Source of the DNA: Salinicola endophyticus
GTDB taxonomy: Bacteria; Pseudomonadota; Gammaproteobacteria; Pseudomonadales; Halomonadaceae
Direction of reading: 5' to 3'
Length of the DNA: 64,000 nucleotides
Assembly: GCF_003206575.1 (NCBI RefSeq)
Contig: NZ_PZJO01000001.1
Coordinates: forward strand, 515,808 to 579,807
Shown here: positions 34,284-42,901 of the stretch, one piece after another
Layout of the letters: every line of letters starts with the position of its first letter
How positions within the stretch are numbered: the first letter of the stretch is position 1
Position numbers and translations under genes: made by a program
The notes under the pieces: model-generated
Told to the model about the DNA's origin: nothing
The model's database searches: none
Seen by the model: only the letters and a program-made list of their open reading frames with translations

Positions 34284-34318
34284 TTGACGCGCCACAAACG
34301 ACGTTTTATACCAACGTC
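34284..34318 (+). promoter_or_regulatory. LysR promoter with overlapping inverted-repeat operator
   Basis: A -35 box TTGACG (34284-34289), 17-bp spacer and -10 box TATACC (34307-34312) point toward the LysR gene. A perfect inverted repeat GACGTT-N7-AACGTC (34300-34318) covers the -10 box. This fits autorepression by the LysR regulator and activation of the divergent amaB gene. Confidence 0.65.
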
Positions 34319-34347
34319 ATTCCTTTTTTTCCTGCCAGCAGGCTGTC

Positions 34348-35280
34348 ATGAATCGTCGTCATCTCCCCACCCTCACCGCCATGCAGTGCTTCGAGGCCGC
34401 GGCACGCCATCTCAGCTTCACCCGCGCCGCCGACGAACTGAGCCTGACCCAGAGCGCCGTGAGCAAGCAGGTCGCCCAGCTCGAGGCGATTCTCGAGCAC
34501 CCGCTGTTCCGCCGCGTCCGGCGCCGACTGCAGGTCACCCCGGAGGGGTCGCTCTATCTCACCGAGGTACGCAAGGTACTGGCCCAGGTGGAGATGTCGA
34601 CCCGCTACATGCAGTCCTACGGCGGCGAGAGCGAGGTGCTCAACGTCACCACCCTGCCGACCTTCGGCGCGCGCTGGCTGGTGCCGCGTCTCAACGGCTT
34701 CCGCCTGCGGCAACCCAGCGTCTATCTCAACATCGGTATCCGCACGCAGCCGTTCGATCTCGAACAGGAGCGAGTCGACGCCGCCTTCTTCTACGGTCGC
34801 GGCGTGTGGCCCAAGGCGGAGTGCATCCATATGCTCGACGAGGAGATGGTGGCGGTATGCGCGCCCTCGCTGGTGCCCACCGGCGGCTTCGACGACCCGC
34901 TCGCGCTCACCGGTCAGGTGCTGCTGCAGAGCGACTCGCGCCCGGAGGCGTGGCATGCCTGGTTCGCCGATCAGAAGCTCTACACCCAGCACAGCTACCA
35001 CGGGCCGCGCTTCGATACCTTCGAGATGCTGCTGCGCGCGGCGCGGGTAGGCTGCGGGGTAGCGCTGGTGCCGCGGGTGCTCGCCGCCGAGGAGCTCGAT
35101 CAGGGGCTGCTGGTGCAGGCCTGGCCCCACGCGCTTGCGAGCCGCGATGCCTATTACCTCGCCTATCCCGAACACAAGGGTGAGGTGGCCAAGGTGCGCG
35201 GCTTTCTCGACTGGATGCGCGAACATCGCGACCGCCCCACGCTGGGTCCGGTTCAAGAGTCCGCGCCAACTGAGCGCTAG
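34348..35280 (+). CDS. LysR-family regulator (GcvA-like) of the lysine-degradation genes
   Basis: 310-aa LysR regulator. The N-terminal helix-turn-helix (residues 5-65) contains FTRAADELSLTQSAVSKQVAQLE; the remaining part is a periplasmic-binding-like effector domain with the GcvA-type ARWLVPRL segment. It is divergent from amaB and directly precedes the aminotransferase and hglS genes. In Pseudomonas putida a LysR gene has the same place between amaB and hglS. The inverted repeat overlapping its own promoter is the likely binding site. Confidence 0.9.
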   Translation: MNRRHLPTLTAMQCFEAAARHLSFTRAADELSLTQSAVSKQVAQLEAILEHPLFRRVRRRLQVTPEGSLYLTEVRKVLAQVEMSTRYMQSYGGESEVLNVTTLPTFGARWLVPRLNGFRLRQPSVYLNIGIRTQPFDLEQERVDAAFFYGRGVWPKAECIHMLDEEMVAVCAPSLVPTGGFDDPLALTGQVLLQSDSRPEAWHAWFADQKLYTQHSYHGPRFDTFEMLLRAARVGCGVALVPRVLAAEELDQGLLVQAWPHALASRDAYYLAYPEHKGEVAKVRGFLDWMREHRDRPTLGPVQESAPTER

Positions 35281-35426
35281 GCGCCCGCCCCGCGCTGAGT
35301 CGATGTACGCTGGGCGAATCCAGAATTTTTGGAATGATACCGCGGCTTTTTTTCGTTTGAAGCGCCGCCTGCCGGGCTGCTTTGATGACCCCGAACCGTC
35401 ATCGTCGCCACCGCAGGTAGCCGCCC

Positions 35427-36680
35427 ATGGAGTTTCCCCACGTCAGCCACGCCCTCGGGGTGGTGCACCCGATCTGTCTGGAGCGCGGCGCCAACGCCGA
35501 GGTCTGGGACGAGCAAGGCCAGCGCTATATCGACTTCATCGCCGGCATCGGCGTGCTCAACCTGGGTCACGGTCACCCCCGCGTCCTGACGGCCATCCAG
35601 GCGCAGTTGGGCAAGCTGACCCACTCGGCCTTCAACGCCCTGCCCCACCGCGGCTATCTCGATCTGGCCCAGGCGCTCGATGAGTTCGTGCCGGTCAGCT
35701 ATCCCCTCAGCTGCATGCTCACCAACAGCGGCGCCGAGGCGACCGAGAACGCGCTCAAGCTCGCCCGCGCCCATACCGGTCGCACGGCGGTGATCGCCTT
35801 CGACGATGCCTTCCACGGGCGCACCCTGGCGGCGCTCAACCTGGGTGGCAAGGTCGCCCCCTACAAGCAGCGTCTGGGCAGCCTGCCCGGCCCGGTACAT
35901 CACCTGCCGTTCCCGGGGCCGGACAGCGGGGTCGACGCCGCCACCGCCCTGGCCGCCCTGGAGCGGCTGTTCGCGGTCGAGGTCGACGCCGAGGAGGTCG
36001 CCGCGATCATCGTCGAACCGGTACAGGGCGAAGGCGGCTTCCGCCGGCTCTGCCCCGAGTTCGCCCGCCGCCTGCGAGAGCGCTGCCAGGCTCTCGGCAT
36101 CCTGCTGATCTTCGACGAGATCCAGTCCGGCTTCGGGCGTACCGGGGCGCGCTTCGCGTTCTCGCAGCTGGAGGTCGAACCCGACCTGCTGCTGCTGGGC
36201 AAGAGCATGGCCGCGGGGCTGCCGCTGGCGGCGGTGGCGGGCCGCGCGGCGGTGATGAACGCCCTGCCCCGGGGCGGGCTGGGCGGCACCTACTCGGGTA
36301 ACGCCCTGGCCTGCGCGGCAGCCCTGGCGGTGATCGAGGAGATGAGCGACAACCATCTGGCGCGCTGGTCACAGGCGATCGAGTCGCGCGTGCTGGCCCA
36401 TCACCGCGAGTGGCAAGCCAGCGGCCGCCACCCCATGGTCGGCGCACTCACCGGGATCGGCGCAATGCGCGGCATCGTGCTCGAGGACACCCCCAACGCC
36501 AGTGGCGCTGAACACCTGAGCGCGCTGCTCGCCGCGGCGCGCGAGCGCGGCCTGCTGCTGATGCCCAGCGGGCGCAAACGTAACGTGCTGCGCCTGCTGC
36601 CGCCGCTGACCAGCGAGCCCGAGATTCTCGATGAGGGCCTGACACGACTCGGCGAGGCTCTGGCCACGCTGCGCGCCTGA
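35427..36680 (+). CDS. Class III PLP-dependent aminotransferase (likely 2-aminoadipate transaminase)
   Basis: 417-aa aminotransferase of the GabT/ArgD/OAT class. PLP motifs: NSGAEATENALKLAR, FHGRTLAALNLGG, the Asp-containing LLIFDEIQSGFGRTG, and the Schiff-base lysine in LLLGKSMAAGLPLAA. It sits between the LysR regulator and hglS, which acts on 2-oxoadipate, so 2-aminoadipate as amino donor is the best guess; a class III enzyme with this activity is known from the P. putida lysine pathway. A 4-aminobutyrate or acetylornithine aminotransferase role cannot be excluded by sequence alone. Confidence 0.82.
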   Translation: MEFPHVSHALGVVHPICLERGANAEVWDEQGQRYIDFIAGIGVLNLGHGHPRVLTAIQAQLGKLTHSAFNALPHRGYLDLAQALDEFVPVSYPLSCMLTNSGAEATENALKLARAHTGRTAVIAFDDAFHGRTLAALNLGGKVAPYKQRLGSLPGPVHHLPFPGPDSGVDAATALAALERLFAVEVDAEEVAAIIVEPVQGEGGFRRLCPEFARRLRERCQALGILLIFDEIQSGFGRTGARFAFSQLEVEPDLLLLGKSMAAGLPLAAVAGRAAVMNALPRGGLGGTYSGNALACAAALAVIEEMSDNHLARWSQAIESRVLAHHREWQASGRHPMVGALTGIGAMRGIVLEDTPNASGAEHLSALLAAARERGLLLMPSGRKRNVLRLLPPLTSEPEILDEGLTRLGEALATLRA

Positions 36681-36763
36681 GCGCGTCACGTCCACGTTTT
36701 CGCCCCGTTATCCCCTGACGCGCCGCCCCCCTTTGACGCACCCTCATACGCAGGAGACTTGCC

Positions 36764-38203
36764 ATGCCGTCTTTTCTCTCCCCCGACGCGATCCGCGACC
36801 GCTTCTCGCGCGCCATGTCGGCGATGTACCAGGCCGAGGTGCCCCAGTACGGCACGCTTCTCGAACTGGTCGAGACCGTCAACCGCGAGGCCCTCGAGGG
36901 CGACCCCGAGCTGGCTGCCAGACTCGAGGCCCACGATGACCTGGCGCGACTCGGTGTCGAGCGCCACGGCGCCATTCGCGTGGGCACAGCGGCAGAGCTG
37001 GCCGGCCTGCGCCGGCTGTTCGCGGTGATGGGCATGCAGCCGGTGGGCTACTACGATCTCGCCGCAGCGGGGGTGCCGGTCCATTCCACCGCCTTCCGTC
37101 CGGTGGACGATGCCGCGCTGGCGCGCAACCCCTTCCGTGTCTTCACCTCGTTGTTGCGCCTGGAGTTGATCGAGGATACCCAGCTGCGCGAGCGCGCCGC
37201 AGATATCCTCGCGTCACGCCAGATCTTCACCCCGGAGGCGCTGGCGCTGATCGAGCGCCACGAAGCCCAGGGCGGGCTGAGCGAAGAGGACGCCGAGCGC
37301 TTCGTCGCCGCCGCGCTGGAGACCTTCCGCTGGCACCGCGAGGCGACCGTCGACTGGCCCACCTATTGCGCCCTGCACGACCAGCACAGGCTGATCGCCG
37401 ACGTGGTCTGCTTCCGCGGCCCGCATATCAATCACCTGACCCCGCGCACCCTCGACATCGACGCGGTTCAGCGCCGCATGCCGCAGGCCGGTATCACGCC
37501 CAAGGCGGTGATCGAGGGTCCACCCCGGCGCGCCTGTCCGATTCTGCTGCGTCAGACCAGCTTCAAGGCGCTGGAGGAGGAGATTCGTTTCGCCGACCGC
37601 CAGCAGGGCTCGCACAGCGCGCGCTTCGGTGAGATCGAGCAGCGCGGCATGGCGCTGACACCGGCCGGCCGCGAGCGCTACGACCGCCTGCTGGCGACCG
37701 CCCGCGAGCGCAGCCAGGGCCTCGACAACGCCGCCCACCAGCAGGTGCTCGACGACGTCTTCTCGGCGTTTCCCGATGATGCCGCTCAGCTACGCCGCCA
37801 CGGCCTGGCCTACTTCGATTACCGGCTGACCCCGGCAGGCGAGGCGGTCAGAGAGGCGGCGGTGAGTGGGGAGAGAGCGGACCTGGCAGCCGTGGATCTG
37901 GCCACAGTGGACCTGGAAGCAGCAATCGCCCGCGGCTGGGTCAGCGCCCAGCCGATCACCTACGAGGACTTCCTGCCGGTGAGTGCGGCCGGCATCTTCC
38001 AGTCCAACCTCGGCGATGCGCGCAGCGACGGCTACGCCGGCCACGCCAATCGTGACGACTTCGAGCAGGCGCTGGGGGCAGAGGTCATCGACGAGCTAGC
38101 GCTCTACGCCCGGCGCGAGGCGGCATCACGCCAGCGCGTGATGCACGCCCTGGGTCTCGACGCCCAGAGCACTGAGGGCGTCGGCTCAGCAGCGAGTGGC
38201 TGA
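36764..38203 (+). CDS. hglS: 2-oxoadipate dioxygenase/decarboxylase (DUF1338, HglS/YdcJ family)
   Basis: 479-aa iron enzyme that converts 2-oxoadipate to D-2-hydroxyglutarate. Residues corresponding to the HglS metal and substrate ligands are present: His68 and Arg72 (ERHGAIRVG), His224 (HINHLTPR) and Glu292 (RFGEIEQRG). VGYYDLAAAGVPVHSTAFRP is also characteristic. It follows the aminotransferase by 83 nt, on the same strand, consistent with the next pathway step. Its last codons lie in the first copy of a 31-bp tandem repeat, so the C-terminal GVGSAASG is repeat-encoded and unlikely to be conserved. Confidence 0.9.
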   Translation: MPSFLSPDAIRDRFSRAMSAMYQAEVPQYGTLLELVETVNREALEGDPELAARLEAHDDLARLGVERHGAIRVGTAAELAGLRRLFAVMGMQPVGYYDLAAAGVPVHSTAFRPVDDAALARNPFRVFTSLLRLELIEDTQLRERAADILASRQIFTPEALALIERHEAQGGLSEEDAERFVAAALETFRWHREATVDWPTYCALHDQHRLIADVVCFRGPHINHLTPRTLDIDAVQRRMPQAGITPKAVIEGPPRRACPILLRQTSFKALEEEIRFADRQQGSHSARFGEIEQRGMALTPAGRERYDRLLATARERSQGLDNAAHQQVLDDVFSAFPDDAAQLRRHGLAYFDYRLTPAGEAVREAAVSGERADLAAVDLATVDLEAAIARGWVSAQPITYEDFLPVSAAGIFQSNLGDARSDGYAGHANRDDFEQALGAEVIDELALYARREAASRQRVMHALGLDAQSTEGVGSAASG

Positions 38204-38286
38204 GTAGGGCACCGGCTCAGCAGCGGGTGGCTGAATAGGGCGTCGGCTCAGAAGCGGGTGGCTGAATAGGGCGCCGGCTCGATATA
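38176..38286. repeat. 31-bp tandem repeat spanning the 3' ends of two convergent genes
   Basis: Three full units at 38176-38206, 38207-38237 and 38238-38268, then a partial copy. The consensus begins GGGCGTCGGCTCAG and ends GTGGCTGAATA. The hglS stop codon lies in unit 1 and the stop of the convergent oxidase gene in unit 3. Units differ by single substitutions only. Confidence 0.9.
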
Positions 38287-39483
38287 GGGCGTCTCGCCGC
38301 ACATCATCTCCGCCAGCAGCCGCCCCGAAGCCGGCCCCAGGGTGAAGCCCTGATGGGCATGGCCGAAATGGAACCAGAGCCCGTCATGCTTGGGTGCCGG
38401 GCCGATCACCGGCTTCATGTCCGGCGTGCACGGCCGCGCGCCCAGCCACGGAGTCTGCTCGACCGCGTCGCCGATCGCCAGCAGCTCGCGTGCGACCTTT
38501 TCGGCCTTGCTCGACTGCAGCGGGGTGGCGCGGGCGTCGAGACGTGCGAATTCGGCGCCGGTGGTGATACGCAGACCGCGATTCATCGGCGCCAGCATGA
38601 TGCCGTTCTCGGCATCCAGCATTGCCATGCTCAGCGGCGTCGGCATGACATAGTGGCGGTGGTAGCCACGTTTGACGAACAGCGGCAGGTGGTAGCCGAA
38701 ACGCCGCAGCAGTTCGTCGGACCACGGGCCCAGCGCCACCACCGCTTCGGCGGCCTCGACCGGGCCTTCGCTGGTGGTCACGCGCCAACCGGCGCCCTGG
38801 CGTTCGAGGGTCGCGGCGTCGCCGCTGACGAAGGCGCCGCCGCGGGCCTGGAACAGGCTGGCGTAGCTCGCCACCAGCGCGCCGGGGTCGCGCACCGACC
38901 ACGGCTGGGTCCAGTGCACCGCCCCCGCCATGCGCTGGGTCAGCCCGGGTTCCAGCCGCGCCAGCTCGTCGCCGCTGACCGGTGCATGCTCGACCCCGTA
39001 CTCCTGGGCCAGCCGCTCGGCGTTGGCCACCCCCTTCTCCAGCGCCGCCTGGCTGCGGTAGGCGGTGCGCCAACCGCTCTTGCGTACCAGCGCCTCGGCG
39101 CCGGCCTCGGTGATCAGGCTGTCGTGCTCGCTCAGACAGTGGGCGATCAGCCGGCTGTACTCACGCGCCACCTGGGCGTAACGCGACGGCGAGGACCACC
39201 ACCAGTACTGCGCCAGCGGCGAGGCCAGGTGCGGCAGTGCCGAGGGGTGGTAGTTGACGTCGATGCCGCCCTTGCGCGCGACCTTGAAGATCATGCGGCT
39301 GTCATGCGGGAAGGGATAGGGTTCCACCGCCTCGCGCTGGATCAGGCCGGCGTTGCCGTAGGAGGTCTCCTCTCCCGGGGCCCGGCGATCCACCAGCACC
39401 ACGTTGCGCCCCCGCCGCTGCAACTGCAGCGCGGTCGACACTCCGATCATGCCGGCACCCAGCACCACGACATCCGCTTGCAT
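38248..39483 (-). CDS. D-amino-acid dehydrogenase-like FAD oxidoreductase (DadA family)
   Basis: 411-aa flavoprotein of the DAO superfamily. FAD-binding GAGMIGVSTAL lies at the N-terminus, then the DadA-like ETSYGNAGLIQ; near the C-terminus GARPCTPDMKPVIGP and FGHAHQGFTLGP complete the flavin site. It should pass electrons to quinone or the respiratory chain. GAGGAG fits the ATG at 39483; an in-frame GTG two codons earlier does not fit. Being next to the lysine-degradation genes, D-lysine-derived or D-pipecolate-type substrates are possible but unproven. The gene is convergent with hglS and divergent from ghrB. Confidence 0.85.
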   Translation of the reverse strand: MQADVVVLGAGMIGVSTALQLQRRGRNVVLVDRRAPGEETSYGNAGLIQREAVEPYPFPHDSRMIFKVARKGGIDVNYHPSALPHLASPLAQYWWWSSPSRYAQVAREYSRLIAHCLSEHDSLITEAGAEALVRKSGWRTAYRSQAALEKGVANAERLAQEYGVEHAPVSGDELARLEPGLTQRMAGAVHWTQPWSVRDPGALVASYASLFQARGGAFVSGDAATLERQGAGWRVTTSEGPVEAAEAVVALGPWSDELLRRFGYHLPLFVKRGYHRHYVMPTPLSMAMLDAENGIMLAPMNRGLRITTGAEFARLDARATPLQSSKAEKVARELLAIGDAVEQTPWLGARPCTPDMKPVIGPAPKHDGLWFHFGHAHQGFTLGPASGRLLAEMMCGETPYIEPAPYSATRF

Positions 39484-39859
39484 AGCCACTCCTCAGCCCT
39501 TGAACACCAGCAACAGCCACGCCGGCACGACGGGAACGCTCCCCCCGCGACGCGGCCCTATCGACGATGGCGGGCGGCCCCGCACCGGGCGGCGACAGCC
39601 CAGGGGTCAAACTCTGTGCCAAACCCTGCGCCACCCCTGAAAGGCGATGATACCAGTAACCTCGGCGCAACCAAGCGCCGCGGCCTGGACTTTAGGCCGG
39701 CCGACTCGCCATGATGCGGTAGTCGTTGGTCCACCGCTCGGCGCCATGCCGATGCGGGTTTTTGCGTCTTTCGCCAGCCACACCGGCAGTGCCTCGGCCA
39801 CTCCGAGACGTGGTCAGTTGGCCATTGTCGTCATCAAGGTCGTCAACAGGAGAGTCCCC
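39484..39859. other. Divergent oxidase/ghrB intergenic region
   Basis: 376 nt without a credible gene. It holds promoters for both divergent genes; none could be named with confidence. One perfect 6-bp inverted repeat CGGCCT-N7-AGGCCG at 39681-39699 is a possible operator. Confidence 0.45.
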
Positions 39860-40846
39860 ATGCCCAAACGTATCCTGGCCTATCGCCGTCTCGACGAGCA
39901 GCAGCTCGACCAGCTCCGCGAGCGCTATCAGGTCGATTACTTCGGCAAGCTCTCCTCCGCCGACGATCCGGCCTTCCGGGAGGCGCTGGGCGAGGCCCAC
40001 GGGCTGATCGGCGCCGGGCTGAAGATCACTCCCGAACTGCTCGACGCGGCGCCGCAGCTGGAGACCATCTCGAGCATTTCGGTGGGCGTGGACAGCTATC
40101 CGGTGGCGGAGCTGAGCCGCCGTGGCATCCTGCTCAGCCACACCCCGGACGTGCTCACCGAGACCACTGCCGACACCGGCTTCGCGCTGATCATGGCGAG
40201 CGCCCGGCGCGTGGTGGAGCTGGCCGAGTACGTCAAGCGGGGCGAGTGGCAGGAGAGTATCGGCGCGGAGCAGTTCGGCACCGACGTCCACGGCAAGACC
40301 CTGGGCATGATCGGCTTCGGTCGCATCGGCCAGGCCATCGCCCGCCGCGGTGCACTGGGCTTCGGCATGCGCGTGCTCTACGCCAAGGCCTCGCCCAAAC
40401 CCGAGCTGGAGCAGGCGCTGGGCGCACGCCACTGCGAGCTGGACGAACTGCTGCGCGAGTCCGACTTCGTCTGCGCCATCGTGCCGCTCAACGCCGAGAC
40501 CCGGCATCTGATCGGCGCTCCCGAGTTCGCGCGCATGAAGTCGAGCGCGATCTTCATCAACCTGGCCCGCGGCGAAGTGGTCGACGAAGCCGCGATGATC
40601 GATGCCCTCGAACATGGCGAGATTCGCGGCGCCGGTCTCGACGTGTTCGCGCAGGAGCCGCTGCCGGCCGACTCGCCGCTACCGCGCATGGCCAACGTGG
40701 TCGCCCTGCCGCACATCGGCTCTGCGACCCACGAGACGCGCACCGCCATGGCCCAGCGCGCCGTCGACAATCTGTTGCTGGCGCTGGATGGCGAGCGCCC
40801 GCTCAGCCCGTTCAATCCCGAAGCGTGGCCTGAGCGGCTTGGCTGA
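39860..40846 (+). CDS. ghrB: 2-hydroxyacid dehydrogenase (GhrB-like glyoxylate/2-ketogluconate reductase)
   Basis: 328-aa NAD(P)H-dependent D-2-hydroxyacid dehydrogenase. The Rossmann motif is GMIGFGRIGQAIARR (G-x-G-x2-G), with catalytic Arg in NLARGEVVDE, Glu in FAQEPLP and the His in LPHIGSATHETR. The catalytic-domain phrase SVGVDSYPVAELSRRGI fits the GhrB branch. AGGAG lies before the ATG at 39860; the upstream open frame is not used. It may reduce glyoxylate, hydroxypyruvate or 2-ketogluconate. Any link to the adjacent lysine cluster is positional only. Confidence 0.88.
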   Translation: MPKRILAYRRLDEQQLDQLRERYQVDYFGKLSSADDPAFREALGEAHGLIGAGLKITPELLDAAPQLETISSISVGVDSYPVAELSRRGILLSHTPDVLTETTADTGFALIMASARRVVELAEYVKRGEWQESIGAEQFGTDVHGKTLGMIGFGRIGQAIARRGALGFGMRVLYAKASPKPELEQALGARHCELDELLRESDFVCAIVPLNAETRHLIGAPEFARMKSSAIFINLARGEVVDEAAMIDALEHGEIRGAGLDVFAQEPLPADSPLPRMANVVALPHIGSATHETRTAMAQRAVDNLLLALDGERPLSPFNPEAWPERLG

Positions 40847-40933
40847 GAGCCGCGGCCAGGCAGGAGCAAGCGCACGCCATCCGGCTGGACCGACTTCACC
40901 GGTCAAAAAGTGTGCAATTCACGCCCCGTGGCA

Positions 40934-40963
40934 CGCCCCGACTTGTCAAGCCGAATCGGGGCG
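40934..40963. terminator. Hairpin downstream of ghrB
   Basis: Stem CGCCCCGA (40934-40941) with TCGGGGCG (40956-40963) and a 14-nt loop that itself contains CTTG/CAAG. No T-run follows. It is a possible terminator for ghrB, 87 nt after its stop. Confidence 0.35.
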
Positions 40964-41127
40964 ACTAGAGTTGGGAAGCGTCATTGAAAACAGTGTTCCG
41001 TAACCTTATCTAAACAATGAGGCTGCGGTGCCGATAACCGGGATATTGGCGCGACAGCCACCGACTCACCGGCCGCGGCCGCTCGGGTCACCCCCTTTCA
41101 CTGACAGCGCCCTCGAGGCGACCCATC

Positions 41128-41808
41128 ATGCCCGACCCGCTCTGCTTGCTCTTCGATTGCGACGGCACCCTGGTCGACAGCGAACCGCTGCTGGCCGAGA
41201 TCATGGCCAAGTACCTCAATCGGGCCGGCCTTCCGTTTCGCCCCCTCGACTACATGAACGATTTTCGCGGCACGCGTTTCGCGAGCATCGTGGCGCATCT
41301 CGAACGCGCCTACGGCGAGATCGACCCCACGCTGCGCGAGGAGACGGAGCGCGACATGCGCCGTGAAATGAACGAACGCATGGCCACCGAGCTCGCGCCG
41401 ATCGAGGGCGCCGCCGGTGCCCTCGATGCGCTAGGCGGGCTGCCGCGCTGTGTCGCCTCCAACGGCCCCGAGCACAAGATTCGCCGTGCGCTGGACAGCA
41501 CCGGGCTGCGCGGCTTCTTCGGCGATCATATCTACAGCGCCTACAGCGTGGGCAGCTGGAAGCCCGACCCCGGCCTGTTCCTGCACGCCGGCCGCGACAT
41601 GGGCTTCGCCCCGGCACACTGCGTGGTGATCGACGATGCCCAGGTCGGCGTTCGCGCCGCGCTGGCCGCCGGCATGCGGGTGATACACATCAACCGCTTC
41701 CCCGAGCGCGAAGCCACGCCGGCAGGCGCCATCGCCATCGGCCACATGCGTGAGCTGCCCGGCGCCGTCGACCGGTTGCTGCCCATGCTGGCCGCCAGCC
41801 ACTCCTGA
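41128..41808 (+). CDS. HAD-family sugar-phosphate phosphatase (YieH-like)
   Basis: 226-aa haloacid dehalogenase hydrolase, subfamily IA. Motif I is FDCDGTLVDSEP (nucleophile and acid/base aspartates), motif II ASNGPEHK, motif III lysine in SWKPDPGLF and motif IV VIDDAQVGVRAA. A helical cap domain separates motifs I and II. The layout resembles E. coli YieH/YfbT-type 6-phosphogluconate or sugar phosphatases. It stands alone between ghrB and yciH. Confidence 0.85.
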   Translation: MPDPLCLLFDCDGTLVDSEPLLAEIMAKYLNRAGLPFRPLDYMNDFRGTRFASIVAHLERAYGEIDPTLREETERDMRREMNERMATELAPIEGAAGALDALGGLPRCVASNGPEHKIRRALDSTGLRGFFGDHIYSAYSVGSWKPDPGLFLHAGRDMGFAPAHCVVIDDAQVGVRAALAAGMRVIHINRFPEREATPAGAIAIGHMRELPGAVDRLLPMLAASHS

Positions 41809-41895
41809 CACGGGCAAGGCGCCGGCGGGCGCCGCTCGTCCGCCCCTGGCCGAGCGCGCTATCATGGCGCCTCAGTCATTGCAGCGGAGCCCCTC

Positions 41896-42270
41896 ATGCC
41901 CTCCCTACAGGATCAGTTGCGCGGTCTGGTCTACTCCACCGAGCATGGAGAGACCTGCCCCGCGTGCCGCCAACCGCTCGCCGAGTGTCGCTGTCAGGCG
42001 CAAGCCGAGGCCGAGCGTCTTGCTGCGCTCGACGGGATCGTGCGCATCCGCCGCGAAACCAGCGGCCGCAAGGGCAAGGGCGTGACCACGATCGAAGGCG
42101 TCCCCCTCGCCGAGGAGGAGTTGAAGGCGTTGGCCAAGGCGTTGAAGAAGCGCTGTGGCACCGGCGGCGCGCTCAAGGCGGGCGTGATCGAGATCCAGGG
42201 CGACCACCGCGAGGTGCTCAAGCGCGAGCTCGAAACCCGCGGCTATACGGTCAAGCTGGCCGGCGGCTGA
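41896..42270 (+). CDS. yciH: SUI1/eIF1-family translation factor YciH
   Basis: 124-aa stress-related translation factor. The N-terminus has a four-cysteine cluster (CPACRQPLAECRC) likely to bind zinc; the C-terminus is the SUI1 domain with RRETSGRKGKGVTTIEG and the KKRCGTGGALK block typical of bacterial YciH. Eukaryotic relatives ensure start-codon fidelity; bacterial YciH has been described as an inhibitor of translation under stress. GGAG precedes the ATG. Confidence 0.93.
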   Translation: MPSLQDQLRGLVYSTEHGETCPACRQPLAECRCQAQAEAERLAALDGIVRIRRETSGRKGKGVTTIEGVPLAEEELKALAKALKKRCGTGGALKAGVIEIQGDHREVLKRELETRGYTVKLAGG

Positions 42271-42338
42271 GGAATTTATCGCCGCCGCGCCTGTCTCAAC
42301 GCAAGCCGTTCGTTCGCCCCGTCAGGAGATCGCGTTCC

Positions 42339-42770
42339 ATGCCGTTGCCCGCCCTTTCGCGCCGCGTCCGTCTGGCCGCCGCCCTGCTCGCCGTCGCCGC
42401 GCTCGCCGGCTGCGCCGGGGGTCCGCAGTTCGAGACCCTCGCCGCCCGGGTGGTCTCCGAGAACCCGGTCACCCTGCCCGCCGATGCCACCCTGGAAGTG
42501 CAGCTCGAAGACGTCACCCAAGGCGACGTAGTGGCCAGCAGCCGTTACGAGCAGCTCGGCCAGCTGCCGCTGCCGGTCACGCTGCAGTACCTGCCCGACG
42601 CCATCGCGCGTGACGATATCTACCAGCTCAGTGCCCAGATTCGCAGCCATGGGCGCATCATCTACTTGAGCCAGACACCGGTGGCGGTGTTCGGTCGCCA
42701 CGACCCGGCGGAACCCGACATTCCCGTGGTGCCCACCGGGGCCGACGCGCTCGCCCCCGCAGCGCCCTGA
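42339..42770 (+). CDS. YbaY-family lipoprotein
   Basis: 143-aa protein with a lipoprotein signal peptide: LAAALLAVAALAGC with the lipobox Cys at residue 25. The mature part is a compact beta domain of the YbaY/YscW type (LEVQLEDVTQGDVVASSRY, IYQLSAQIRSHGRIIYLSQT). The function of these envelope proteins is unknown; some affect outer membrane stress or secretin piloting. CAGGAG lies 10 nt upstream of the ATG. It is 68 nt after yciH on the same strand. Confidence 0.82.
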   Translation: MPLPALSRRVRLAAALLAVAALAGCAGGPQFETLAARVVSENPVTLPADATLEVQLEDVTQGDVVASSRYEQLGQLPLPVTLQYLPDAIARDDIYQLSAQIRSHGRIIYLSQTPVAVFGRHDPAEPDIPVVPTGADALAPAAP

Positions 42771-42901
42771 AAGGCCCGCGTCGCCGGCAGCACAACGGGC
42801 CGATCGCCGCCGCGATGACGCGGGTGATACCGCCATCCGCTTGATGCCCGGGCGAAAACCGACCACGCTGATTCGACTGTCATTCCCGCATGGAGACGAG
42901 C

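Noticed and set aside
31594..34287. Very long plus-strand open frame of 897 codons
   Set aside because: It lies antisense to the nhaC-like and amaB genes. Its translation is rich in His, Arg, Gln and Asp with no domain, which is what a high-GC gene gives in a shadow frame.
38176..38286. 31-bp repeats considered as a CRISPR or attachment site
   Set aside because: Units are contiguous, without unique spacers, and no integrase or cas genes lie nearby.
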